Translations under genes and position numbers: made by a program
Part shown: piece by piece, positions 24,390-29,569 of the stretch
How the letters are laid out: each line of letters starts with the position of its first letter
Numbering within the stretch: the first letter of the stretch is position 1
Notes under the pieces: model-generated
Told to the model about the DNA's origin: nothing
Database searches by the model: none
What the model saw: only the letters and a program-made list of their open reading frames with translations
From: a virus
IMG/VR virus record: IMGVR_UViG_3300006802_000361
Location: 1 to 29,773 of that record
Direction: 5' to 3' (one strand)
Length of the DNA stretch: 29,773 nucleotides

Positions 24390-24742
24390 AGATGGTCATT
24401 GTCGAAAGCCCGTTCCGCGCCACGGCGGAACGGAGCCAGGAACTTCACTTGACATATCTTAACCACTGCATCGCCGACAGCATCGAACGCGGCGAGGCGC
24501 CCTACGCAAGCCACGCAATCATGCCGCTGGTTCTCAATGACGATGACCCCGCCGACAGGCTCCGGGGCATCATGGCCGGCTGGCGATGGGGCGATCATGC
24601 CGACTTGGTCGCCGTTTACCGCGACCTAGGGATCAGCGAGGGGATGAAACTGTCAATTCAGCACTACGAAGCGATAGGAAAGCCGGTCGAATGGCGAACC
24701 TTGCCGCCGGCTCTTGTCAAATCTATTCTAGATGACGCCTAA
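24386..24742 (+). CDS. DUF7768-like / nucleoside 2-deoxyribosyltransferase-like protein (118 aa)
   Basis: The start at 24386 is chosen for the ATGA overlap; a reading from 24281 lies inside the phosphoesterase gene. The opening strand VIVESPFRA, then RGEAPYASHAIMPLVLND, GWRWGDHADLVAVYRDLGIS and GMKLSIQHYEAIGKPVEWR are the conserved blocks of a small phage family (DUF7768 to my recollection). That family resembles nucleoside 2-deoxyribosyltransferases or DUF4406 proteins, which bind nucleotides or NAD-like ligands. The catalytic Glu of true transferases cannot be placed with certainty, so activity is open. It is the last gene of the rightward block, 4 nt before a strong terminator. Confidence 0.78.
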   Translation: MKMVIVESPFRATAERSQELHLTYLNHCIADSIERGEAPYASHAIMPLVLNDDDPADRLRGIMAGWRWGDHADLVAVYRDLGISEGMKLSIQHYEAIGKPVEWRTLPPALVKSILDDA

Positions 24743-24746
24743 CCCC

Positions 24747-24778
24747 AGCCCGTCGCTTCCTCGGAGGCGGCGGGCTTT
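24747..24778 (+). terminator. Rho-independent terminator of the rightward late block
   Basis: AGCCCGTCGC pairs with GCGGCGGGCT (one T-G wobble) and the stem continues with C-G, T-G and T-A pairs to a small loop. TTTATAGTTTT follows. It lies 4 nt after the last rightward stop and separates the late block from the convergent leftward operon. The opposite strand has no T-run beyond the stem, so it probably works rightward only. The rest of the gap to 24857 is A+T-rich with no gene; a weak AGGCT/AGCCT repeat near 24805-24830 is not convincing. Confidence 0.82.
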
Positions 24779-24857
24779 ATAGTTTTGGGGACAATTTTTA
24801 ATTCAGGCTGATAAGTTGTAATTTAAGCCTCGAAATTTTAACTGGCGGGCCGGGGCG

Positions 24858-25451
24858 CTACTTCGGCTTCCACGCGCACATCGGCATCGTTTTGCCGCCA
24901 TTGTCATGTTTGCGCCAGTTTCCCCATTCGTGCTGGCAGCGGCCACCGCCGCTCAATCTGCCCGAACCACCGCCGCTCGTGCCGCTCGATCCACCGTCAT
25001 CGCTACCACCATCATCGCTACCGCCGTCATCGCTACCGCCGTCATTGCCACCGCCGTCATCATTGCCGCCGTCATCGCCGCCACCGCCGTCGCCACCGCC
25101 GTCGCCACCGCTCGATCCGCCGTCATCGCCGCCATCGTCATTGCTACCGCCACCGTCATCGCCACCATTGCCGTTGCCGTTTCCGTTGCCGTTGCCGTTG
25201 CCGTTTCCGTTGCCGTTGCCGTTGCCGTTTCCGTTGCCGTTGCCGTTTCCGTTGCCACCGCCGTCATCGCCACCGTCATCGCCACCGTCATCGCCTCCTC
25301 CTGAAGAACCTGTTGAGCCACTGGTGCCGCTTGACCCGCCCGAGCCGCTGCCAGACGAGGTTTCGGCCTTGCTGATGCCGACGACGGCCGGCACCACATA
25401 GGCGGCGGTGGCCAGAAATCCAAACTTCTTGATCAGTTGACGACGATCCAT
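24858..25451 (-). CDS. Tat-signal, Gly-Asn/Gly-Asp-rich exported protein (197 aa)
   Basis: Begins MDRRQLIKKFGFLATAAYVV, a twin-arginine-like signal (RRQLIKK plus hydrophobic core), with cleavage possible after SKA near residue 29. The mature part is nearly all low complexity: Ser/Gly, then DDGG units, about 15 consecutive Gly-Asn dipeptides, then more DDGG, GSDDGG units. It ends in a short folded-looking tail (GRCQHEWGNWRKHDNGGK) with two Cys. AAAGGAG lies 8 nt before the start. The acidic runs could bind calcium, which is inference. As the last leftward gene, unrelated to DNA metabolism, it looks like a lysogenic-conversion (moron) gene. Opposite-strand frames here are Pro/Ser repeats and are rejected. 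Confidence 0.72.
   Translation of the reverse strand: MDRRQLIKKFGFLATAAYVVPAVVGISKAETSSGSGSGGSSGTSGSTGSSGGGDDGGDDGGDDGGGNGNGNGNGNGNGNGNGNGNGNGNGNGNGNGGDDGGGSNDDGGDDGGSSGGDGGGDGGGGDDGGNDDGGGNDGGSDDGGSDDGGSDDGGSSGTSGGGSGRLSGGGRCQHEWGNWRKHDNGGKTMPMCAWKPK
25168..25254 (-). repeat. hexanucleotide tract coding for about 15 Gly-Asn pairs
   Basis: On the - strand the tract is a run of GGCAAC and GGAAAC hexamers (GCCGTT/TCCGTT on +), 14 near-identical units plus one variant. The unit is a multiple of three, so gain or loss by replication slippage changes protein length without a frameshift. Confidence 0.9.
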
Positions 25452-25506
25452 CCGGTTTTCTCCTTTCGTAAACTTGATTGGCGATTCTACACTTCTTACG
25501 AGTTTC

Positions 25507-25590
25507 TTAACCTAACGGCGCTGACAGAACGCCTACAATCAGCGCGGACATCTGCGAGGTGATCTCGCCGACGATTGTTCTAATAATCAT
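25507..25590 (-). CDS. mini-gene, 27-aa hydrophobic peptide
   Basis: Reads MIIRTIVGEITSQMSALIVG followed by VLSAPLG and TAA. The ATG (25590-25588) overlaps the upstream TGA by 4 nt, the same ATGA junction used by its operon neighbours. GGGAGG lies 5 nt upstream. The peptide is hydrophobic with one charged stretch and could lie in or on the membrane. It is too short for any family call. Start signals and coupling are the evidence; coding by chance is possible. Confidence 0.45.
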   Translation of the reverse strand: MIIRTIVGEITSQMSALIVGVLSAPLG

Positions 25591-25973
25591 CTCCGCCTCC
25601 CGCAAATTTCATATTTGTTCCTTGTCCGCCCACGCTTGCAGCCGGCGGCGTTCTTGCCGGGCGCCGCGCTCGCCACACGGGGCTGGTCCTGTTCCGGCAC
25701 TCGGTCATAGTAGACCTTCACAGGATGCGCCCTGGGCCGCTGCCACGGCAACTTGCCGATGGTATTGCCCGGCGGCGGGACGATGGCCGCCGACAATTCG
25801 CAGTCCATCCAGAGCCGCGCCCTGCCGCCGTTCTTGTCGGGCAACGCAACCTCGGTGTAGCACCTGGGCGACGGCTCGGGCGGCGGCGTCCAGTCGATCC
25901 CACGCATGGTGCCGCTGGCATAGGCCAGACCGACAATCAGCGGCAGCGCAACAATGGTGGCGCGGATGGTCAT
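25587..25973 (-). CDS. membrane-anchored or secreted hypothetical protein (128 aa)
   Basis: The N-terminus TIRATIVALPLIVGLAYASG is a signal peptide or signal anchor. The mature part is Pro-rich (DWTPPPEPSPRCYTEV) with four Cys spread along it. The end is strongly basic (GCKRGRTRNKYEICGRRR) with two of the Cys. It should lie in the periplasm or face it. No family was recognised. It overlaps the HNH gene upstream by 4 nt and the mini-gene downstream by 3 nt. An exported protein behind DNA-metabolism genes suggests host-envelope modification or exclusion, which is inference. Confidence 0.65.
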   Translation of the reverse strand: MTIRATIVALPLIVGLAYASGTMRGIDWTPPPEPSPRCYTEVALPDKNGGRARLWMDCELSAAIVPPPGNTIGKLPWQRPRAHPVKVYYDRVPEQDQPRVASAAPGKNAAGCKRGRTRNKYEICGRRR

Positions 25974-26398
25974 GTGACAATTCTCCTCTTTTCCAGAAAC
26001 GCCAAGTGCTTCGTCCTGATCCGGGCTTCCTTTCCCGGATCGGACGGCTTGGCAAAGCCGCGAGACGCGATCCGCTTCACTGGAAGCGGTTTAGCGCCGA
26101 TATGCTTGGCCCTTGCGCGATTGACCTTGGCCTTGGTCCGCGCTTCATCGGCTGACTTGCCACGGTGGGCGGATTCGAGAACGGGCCGCATATTGCTTTC
26201 CCTGTTCTCTCCGCCGGCATGGAGAGGCTTGATGTGGTCCAGGTGCCATTTCTCGCCCGCCGCGATTCGGCGCATCGTGATCTGGCAGATGCCGGCGTAG
26301 CGGTTGAAAATGCGAAGCCTGACCCGAGGCGGGGGCATGGTGTCTTGGGTCTTGCCGACCCATTCCTCAACCGACCGGCCAATGGTGGCGATCTTCAT
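25970..26398 (-). CDS. HNH endonuclease (142 aa)
   Basis: The start at 26398 is chosen for the ATGA overlap with the upstream stop; a GTG at 26407 is an alternative. The HNH core is visible: C38, then WHLDHIKPLHAGG with H52, D54 and H55, then NRESNMRPVLESAH with N69 and H78. It makes metal-dependent DNA cuts. The C-terminal half is Lys/Arg-rich and suits DNA binding. HNH enzymes in phages assist packaging or recombination, or are homing nucleases. Here the early operon context with a PD-(D/E)XK nuclease and an SSB-like protein favours DNA processing. Confidence 0.85.
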   Translation of the reverse strand: MKIATIGRSVEEWVGKTQDTMPPPRVRLRIFNRYAGICQITMRRIAAGEKWHLDHIKPLHAGGENRESNMRPVLESAHRGKSADEARTKAKVNRARAKHIGAKPLPVKRIASRGFAKPSDPGKEARIRTKHLAFLEKRRIVT

Positions 26399-26829
26399 GC
26401 GGCGCACTCTGAGAGTGTCGGGTCAACGCCCGTCGTTGAAAAAATCCAATCAAACGCCTTTGATGAAACATCGTGGAATTGCGCTTTCGGCAGCGCCCGC
26501 CGCGACATCGACCGCGCCGTATAGACGAGCAGGACATCGCCACGCACGTCTACCAGGCAATATTGGTCCTTCGTTTTGAACGCGGCGGCAATTTTTGGCG
26601 CCGCCGCCTTCGACCCCGCAACAACGGTCATCGTGTCGCACCAGCCGGCGGCGATCAGGGCGTGTTTTCGCAGCGTTTCCGAACTCGGAAACCTGCTGCG
26701 CATCTCGTCGCCGAGGTTTTCGTAAACGTCGCGCAGGATGGCGAAGAACCGGCGGCGCTGCGGGTCTGCCGTCGCCAGATCGGACGAAATCACGCAGCCG
26801 CATTCAGGGCAGGTGCGGTCATCTTTCAT
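26395..26829 (-). CDS. zinc-knuckle phage protein, early operon (144 aa)
   Basis: Begins with a zinc-binding-looking CPECGC (residues 7-12), then a helical domain (RRRFFAILRDVYENLGDEM, ETLRKHALIAAGWCDTM) and a beta part (KDQYCLVDVRGDVLLVYTAR). Related proteins occur beside phage recombination genes, to my recollection, without a firm function. Its place between the SSB-like protein and the HNH nuclease suggests a DNA-binding role in recombination or junction processing. It overlaps the SSB-like gene by 1 nt and the HNH gene by 4 nt. No catalytic motif was recognised. It could be the missing annealing function of the module, but nothing in the sequence proves that. Confidence 0.7.
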   Translation of the reverse strand: MKDDRTCPECGCVISSDLATADPQRRRFFAILRDVYENLGDEMRSRFPSSETLRKHALIAAGWCDTMTVVAGSKAAAPKIAAAFKTKDQYCLVDVRGDVLLVYTARSMSRRALPKAQFHDVSSKAFDWIFSTTGVDPTLSECAA

Positions 26830-27464
26830 TAAAACGGAACCTCGTCATCAAGATGGTGAGCATCTTCCGGGCCATCGGTCGGACGTCTGTAATTGGCGTC
26901 GATCAGTTCCCGGTATTCTGGCGATCCCTTGATGGTTTCCTTGAGTTTGTCGCTCAGGCCCTCGAGCGTGCCGGCGTCGAAGAACTCGCGGTCGAGCGAA
27001 AAATAGACTGGGGGATTGATGGCCGCTGGAACCGCCATGCCCTTCGGCACCGCCGACACGCTCTTGAGGTTCGCATAGACCTTGCCGTCTTTCGCCTCGT
27101 GAATGATCGTGACGAGACAGGGCTTGCCGACGATGTTCCGAATGTTGAACCTGTTCGGGCCTGAAAAATCGGAACCGACGAACGCTTTTCCGCGCCAGGC
27201 TTCGAGGTCGCGGCGCAATCCCGCCTTCTCGTGCATCGACAGCGTGTAGCGCCGACCGATGCTGAACGGCTGGCCGGCCTTTTCGCCCTCGGTCATCAGT
27301 TCGGTGGGCAGCTCCCAGGAGACGAGGATTTTACGCTGCGTTTTTTGCGTTCCCTGCCACTCAACGGCCTGTGTGCCGAGATCAATCAGGCGATAGCAGA
27401 TGGCGATGTGCGTTCCTGACGGGGGCGGTTGAAAGTCGCCGCCGGTCGGCTGCGGAAGATACAT
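26829..27464 (-). CDS. SSB-like single-stranded-DNA-binding phage protein (211 aa)
   Basis: The last residues, HHLDDEVPF, form an acidic tip ending in Pro-Phe like the DDDIPF tail of bacterial SSB, used to recruit partner enzymes. The body is beta-rich with YLPQPTGGDFQPPPSGTH, QRKILVSWELPTELM, IGRRYTLSMHEKAGLRRDL and VGKPCLVTIIHE. This pattern is known in a family of phage early proteins, often annotated only as conserved phage protein. The inferred role is coating ssDNA and helping the nuclease encoded just upstream. The start has a weak ribosome site. Its neighbour upstream is the PD-(D/E)XK gene, 3 nt away. Confidence 0.72.
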   Translation of the reverse strand: MYLPQPTGGDFQPPPSGTHIAICYRLIDLGTQAVEWQGTQKTQRKILVSWELPTELMTEGEKAGQPFSIGRRYTLSMHEKAGLRRDLEAWRGKAFVGSDFSGPNRFNIRNIVGKPCLVTIIHEAKDGKVYANLKSVSAVPKGMAVPAAINPPVYFSLDREFFDAGTLEGLSDKLKETIKGSPEYRELIDANYRRPTDGPEDAHHLDDEVPF

Positions 27465-27467
27465 GGG

Positions 27468-28226
27468 TCAGTCCTTTCTCTCTGTTGAATGCGTAAGTGC
27501 GAAGGCCCTGGCTTCGTCCGACCACATGAAATGGTCGAAGTCGGCGGGCAGAATGTTGATGGCGTCCTTGCCGTCATCGACGCGGGCCAGAAACCGTTGC
27601 AGCGCCATGGCATCGCGGCGGATTTCGTTGATGAGCGCCGGCACTTCATCCCGGCCAACCGTGAATGATGCCGATTTTTTGGCGGTAACGTAGAGCAGCC
27701 GGCCATCTTCCTTGCAGCCGCGCCCATGGAGATAAAGAGCGATCTGGCGCCTGTGATCCGGCCTTGCCTCCGATGGGCAGGCCTTCGTCGTCTTGAGGTC
27801 GGTCAGCAGGCCGTCGTTAAGAAAATCGGCATAGCCGATAAACGGACAGGCCACGCCGTCGATCCATGTCTCTATCTTGACCTGCTTGGCGGTCGGCACG
27901 GCGCGGTCGGGAATGGCCCGCACGGCCTGCGAGAGCATCGGCGCGATGTTCGCGGCTTCGGCCTCGATTTCGTCGGAAACCTCGCCCTGCGCATTGGCAC
28001 CGAACGCGCTCATCGCGGTTGCGAGGCAATCAATCTCTGATGCGTTGGGTTCATAGAGCCAGCGCATCAGACCGGCTTCAACGGCGCTGCCGCGCCAGGC
28101 CGCCGGACCTGCGTTGTCTCGATAGTTCAGCATGTATTTCAGAACCCACAGGGCGGGTTGACTGCGAAACAAGTTCAGCGATGACGCCGACAGGTGCTGG
28201 ATGCCGTGCTTTTCAAACGGCGTCAT
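27468..28226 (-). CDS. PD-(D/E)XK nuclease, RecB/Cas4-like (252 aa)
   Basis: N-terminal SASSLNLFRSQPALW (residues 13-27) is the conserved lead helix of RecB-type phage nucleases. The active site is GYADF (D134), DLKTT (D143, K145) and the helix RRQIALYL (Q161, Y165), a complete PD-(D/E)XK set with QxxxY. A four-Cys iron-sulfur cluster of Cas4 type was not seen. It is likely a 5'-3' exonuclease that makes ssDNA for recombination, acting with the SSB-like protein downstream. It starts with an ATGA overlap after a 63-aa gene. Length is normal for the phage version. Confidence 0.85.
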   Translation of the reverse strand: MTPFEKHGIQHLSASSLNLFRSQPALWVLKYMLNYRDNAGPAAWRGSAVEAGLMRWLYEPNASEIDCLATAMSAFGANAQGEVSDEIEAEAANIAPMLSQAVRAIPDRAVPTAKQVKIETWIDGVACPFIGYADFLNDGLLTDLKTTKACPSEARPDHRRQIALYLHGRGCKEDGRLLYVTAKKSASFTVGRDEVPALINEIRRDAMALQRFLARVDDGKDAINILPADFDHFMWSDEARAFALTHSTERKD

Positions 28227-28414
28227 GGTGTGGCCTCGGATTTGCGCTTTTTGTAGAACAGCTCATCGGCGCGGCGGGACAGGGCCGGGTCCATGCAGAC
28301 GGCATCGAATGCTTCGTCGTCACTCCCGCCGGGGTTCGCATCGTGCCAGGCTTTCATCAATTCGCCGGCAGCGTCGTCCAAGCACTCGGAATATTCGCGC
28401 CATACGCGGCTCAT
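28223..28414 (-). CDS. small acidic hypothetical protein (63 aa)
   Basis: The start at 28414 is chosen because GGAG lies at a good distance upstream and longer readings cross a strong hairpin. The sequence is helical and charged: SRVWREYSECLDDAAGELMK, then acidic GGSDDEAFDAVCMD and a basic end (KKRKSEATP). No family was recognised. It overlaps the PD-(D/E)XK gene by 4 nt (ATGA), so it is translated with it and may bind or regulate it. Function cannot be given. Confidence 0.6.
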   Translation of the reverse strand: MSRVWREYSECLDDAAGELMKAWHDANPGGSDDEAFDAVCMDPALSRRADELFYKKRKSEATP

Positions 28415-28461
28415 CGTTCGGCTCTCCTCACATTGGTTGTAATAGAGTTTATCTGATTGAT

Positions 28462-28488
28462 CGGGAGGGGCTAGGGGAACCCCTCCCG
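28462..28488 (-). other. strong hairpin in the leftward operon
   Basis: CGGGAGGGG (28462-28470) pairs with CCCCTCCCG (28480-28488), 9 bp around a 9-nt loop. It lies between the stop of the 53-aa gene and the start of the 63-aa gene. No T-run follows on the - strand. It could stabilise or attenuate the message between the small early genes and the nuclease. Confidence 0.5.
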
Positions 28489-28496
28489 CCTGGTCC

Positions 28497-28658
28497 TCAA
28501 AAAGGTGCCTTCTGTGTAGTTGCATTTGACCGGAACGCCTCCGGCCCTGGCTTCCCCGGAGAACCGGGAAACTGTTCATCCATGCGGGCGAGAGTGGCAA
28601 AAGCGGCGGCCTCGATGCGGGCGGCCTCAGCTCGCAGGGCAGAAATAAAATCCGTCAT
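28497..28658 (-). CDS. small hypothetical protein (53 aa)
   Basis: The start at 28658 has GGAG about 10 nt upstream. It begins MTDFISALRAEAARIEAAAF, an Ala-rich helix, and continues with a disordered Pro/Gly part (QFPGSPGKPGPEAF). No family was recognised. It is the second gene of the leftward operon, 22 nt after the first. Small helical proteins at the start of phage early operons are often host-takeover or anti-defence factors, but nothing in this sequence shows such a role. Confidence 0.55.
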   Translation of the reverse strand: MTDFISALRAEAARIEAAAFATLARMDEQFPGSPGKPGPEAFRSNATTQKAPF

Positions 28659-28680
28659 CCGACGATCTCCAAGAAATGCT

Positions 28681-28968
28681 TCACCCCATCCTCCTGATCT
28701 GGACAGCCACATGAAGCAGGCAATCTTCGACGTAGGTCTTTGCCGCTTCCGCCACGTCCTCAAGGCCGCAGGGCCGTTCCTGCCAGTGACCGATGTTCGC
28801 CAGATCAGATTTCAAGAACGCGGCCTGAGCCTCTTTCAGCAGGTCGGCGACCTTCTGGCCCCATTCGGCGGCGAACGCCTCAACGTCGCCCTGCCGCAAG
28901 CCGGGGATAGCATCGGACCAGTAGGCGTCACATGCGCGACCGGAGAAGTTGTCTGGATAGTTGCTCAC
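28681..28968 (-). CDS. first gene of leftward operon, hypothetical (95 aa)
   Basis: Starts at GTG (28968) with a perfect GGAGGT 6 nt upstream. The protein is soluble and helical: SNYPDNFSGRACDAYWSD, then VEAFAAEWGQKVADLLKEAQ and EDVAEAAKTYVEDCLLHVAV. Three Cys are scattered, with no clear metal motif. No family was recognised. It is the first gene after the leftward promoter and has the best ribosome site of that operon, so it should be an abundant early product. Acidic helical proteins of this size are common in such positions, including inhibitors of host enzymes, but no role is shown. Confidence 0.65.
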   Translation of the reverse strand: MSNYPDNFSGRACDAYWSDAIPGLRQGDVEAFAAEWGQKVADLLKEAQAAFLKSDLANIGHWQERPCGLEDVAEAAKTYVEDCLLHVAVQIRRMG

Positions 28969-28990
28969 TTGGTGACCTCCACCTGTAAAG

Positions 28991-29104
28991 TAGCCGTCCG
29001 TTGTGGGGTTGTATATAGAACGGCTAAAAGCATGTCAATAGAAAAATCACCCGGCCTAAAATTTTTTTGCCGCCCCCTTGCTTCATCAATTTAGCCGTGC
29101 TATA
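28991..29104. promoter_or_regulatory. operator cluster, TAGCCGT boxes between divergent promoters
   Basis: A 15-nt box, TTTAGCCGTTCTATA, lies on the - strand at 29028-29014. TTTAGCCGTGCTATA, one base different, lies on the + strand at 29090-29104. Each runs from the spacer into the -10 of its own promoter at the same offset. A third TAGCCGT core at 28991-28997 faces the second one as an inverted repeat with 22 nt between. The likely binder is the YdaS/Cro-like protein at 29113 or a CI-type partner outside the window. Confidence 0.65.
29010..29038 (-). promoter_or_regulatory. leftward early promoter
   Basis: On the - strand a consensus TTGACA (29038-29033) is followed after exactly 17 nt by TATACA (29015-29010). 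It points at the leftward DNA-metabolism operon, whose first start codon is at 28968, giving a leader of about 35 nt. A 15-nt box shared with the rightward promoter runs from its spacer into the -10 (29014-29028), so a bound repressor would block it. Confidence 0.78.
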
Positions 29105-29106
29105 GG
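29078..29106 (+). promoter_or_regulatory. rightward promoter for the Cro-like gene
   Basis: TTGCTT (29078-29083) and TATAGG (29101-29106) are separated by 17 nt. Only 6 nt lie between the -10 and the ATG at 29113, so transcription should begin at or within a base or two of the start codon, giving a leaderless message like lambda cI from PRM. The shared operator box overlaps the spacer and -10. Confidence 0.65.
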
Positions 29107-29112
29107 CGGGGC

Positions 29113-29304
29113 ATGGAAAAGCTCATTTCATACTTCAACGAAAAACATGGCCGGCGGCTCGCGTTAGCGCGGGAACTTTCGGTGACGCCAGGAGCCATCT
29201 CTCAATGGGAGAGGGTTCCCGCCGAGCGAGTTCTCGACGTTGAGAAGGCAACGGGGATTTCCCGTCACGATCTGCGCCCGGACCTCTATCCACGGGATTT
29301 TTGA
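29113..29304 (+). CDS. YdaS/Cro-like HTH repressor (63 aa)
   Basis: Small DNA-binding protein of the YdaS/Cro type. The helix-turn-helix reads RLALARELSVTPGAISQWER (about residues 15-34). It is followed by the family tail VPAERVLDVEKATGISRHDL and a closing RPDLYP. These proteins act as Cro-like regulators in lambdoid and related phages. It sits between divergent promoters with repeated operator boxes, so it probably represses both the leftward operon and itself. No ribosome site is present; the promoter position predicts leaderless translation. No CI-type repressor is encoded on the other side, where the DNA-metabolism operon lies instead. Confidence 0.88.
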   Translation: MEKLISYFNEKHGRRLALARELSVTPGAISQWERVPAERVLDVEKATGISRHDLRPDLYPRDF

Positions 29305-29305
29305 T

Positions 29306-29569
29306 ATGGGCCGGACCCGGATTATTTCGCGCCGCCTTTTGATGAGCTTCGCCCGCCACTGCTTCGCCCTCGGAACTTGGGCGACCAAGAAGGCGACTAA
29401 AAGTTACCGTGACGCATGTCCTCCCACAGGGGAGGCCCGGCCTCTGACTGACGAAACGGACGATGCGCGATGCGTCACGGTTGTTTCTTCATCGAGCGTT
29501 AAATCGTCCGATCCGGGCCACTTCTTATCTTCTTACCGATCTTATCGGGGGAACCATGAACCAGCCTGA
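29306..29569 (+). CDS. doubtful ORF after the Cro-like gene (87 aa)
   Basis: ATG at 29306 follows the Cro-like stop by 1 nt, and the frame runs into the next gene by 14 nt. The product has a basic start (MGRTRIISRRLLMSFARH) and a Ser-rich end. No family was recognised, its composition is not typical of a folded protein, and a 12-bp inverted repeat lies inside it. The stretch may instead be non-coding regulatory DNA. If so, 29305-29555 is a 251-nt gap. Confidence 0.28.
   Translation: MGRTRIISRRLLMSFARHCFALGTWATKKATKSYRDACPPTGEARPLTDETDDARCVTVVSSSSVKSSDPGHFLSSYRSYRGNHEPA
29406..29481. repeat. 12-bp perfect inverted repeat enclosing a hairpin
   Basis: ACCGTGACGCAT (29406-29417) is complementary to ATGCGTCACGGT (29470-29481). 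Inside, CCTCCC (29420-29425) pairs with GGGAGG (29430-29435) around ACAG. It lies between the Cro-like gene and the next early gene. It may be an operator pair, an RNA leader structure or an origin-like element. Confidence 0.55.

Noticed and set aside
25164-25260. CRISPR array or mobile-element repeat
   Set aside because: The repeat unit is a 6-bp coding microsatellite with no spacers, terminal repeats or transposase.
24892-25401. Plus-strand frames (169 and 132 codons) with Pro/Ser/Leu or Ala/Val/Thr repeats opposite the Gly-Asn-rich gene
   Set aside because: They are reverse readings of the repeat tract. Only the - strand frame has a ribosome site, a signal peptide and a folded C-terminal end.
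28201-29094. 297-codon plus-strand frame opposite the leftward early operon
   Set aside because: It runs across several minus-strand genes with good ribosome sites and overlaps, and across the divergent promoter region.
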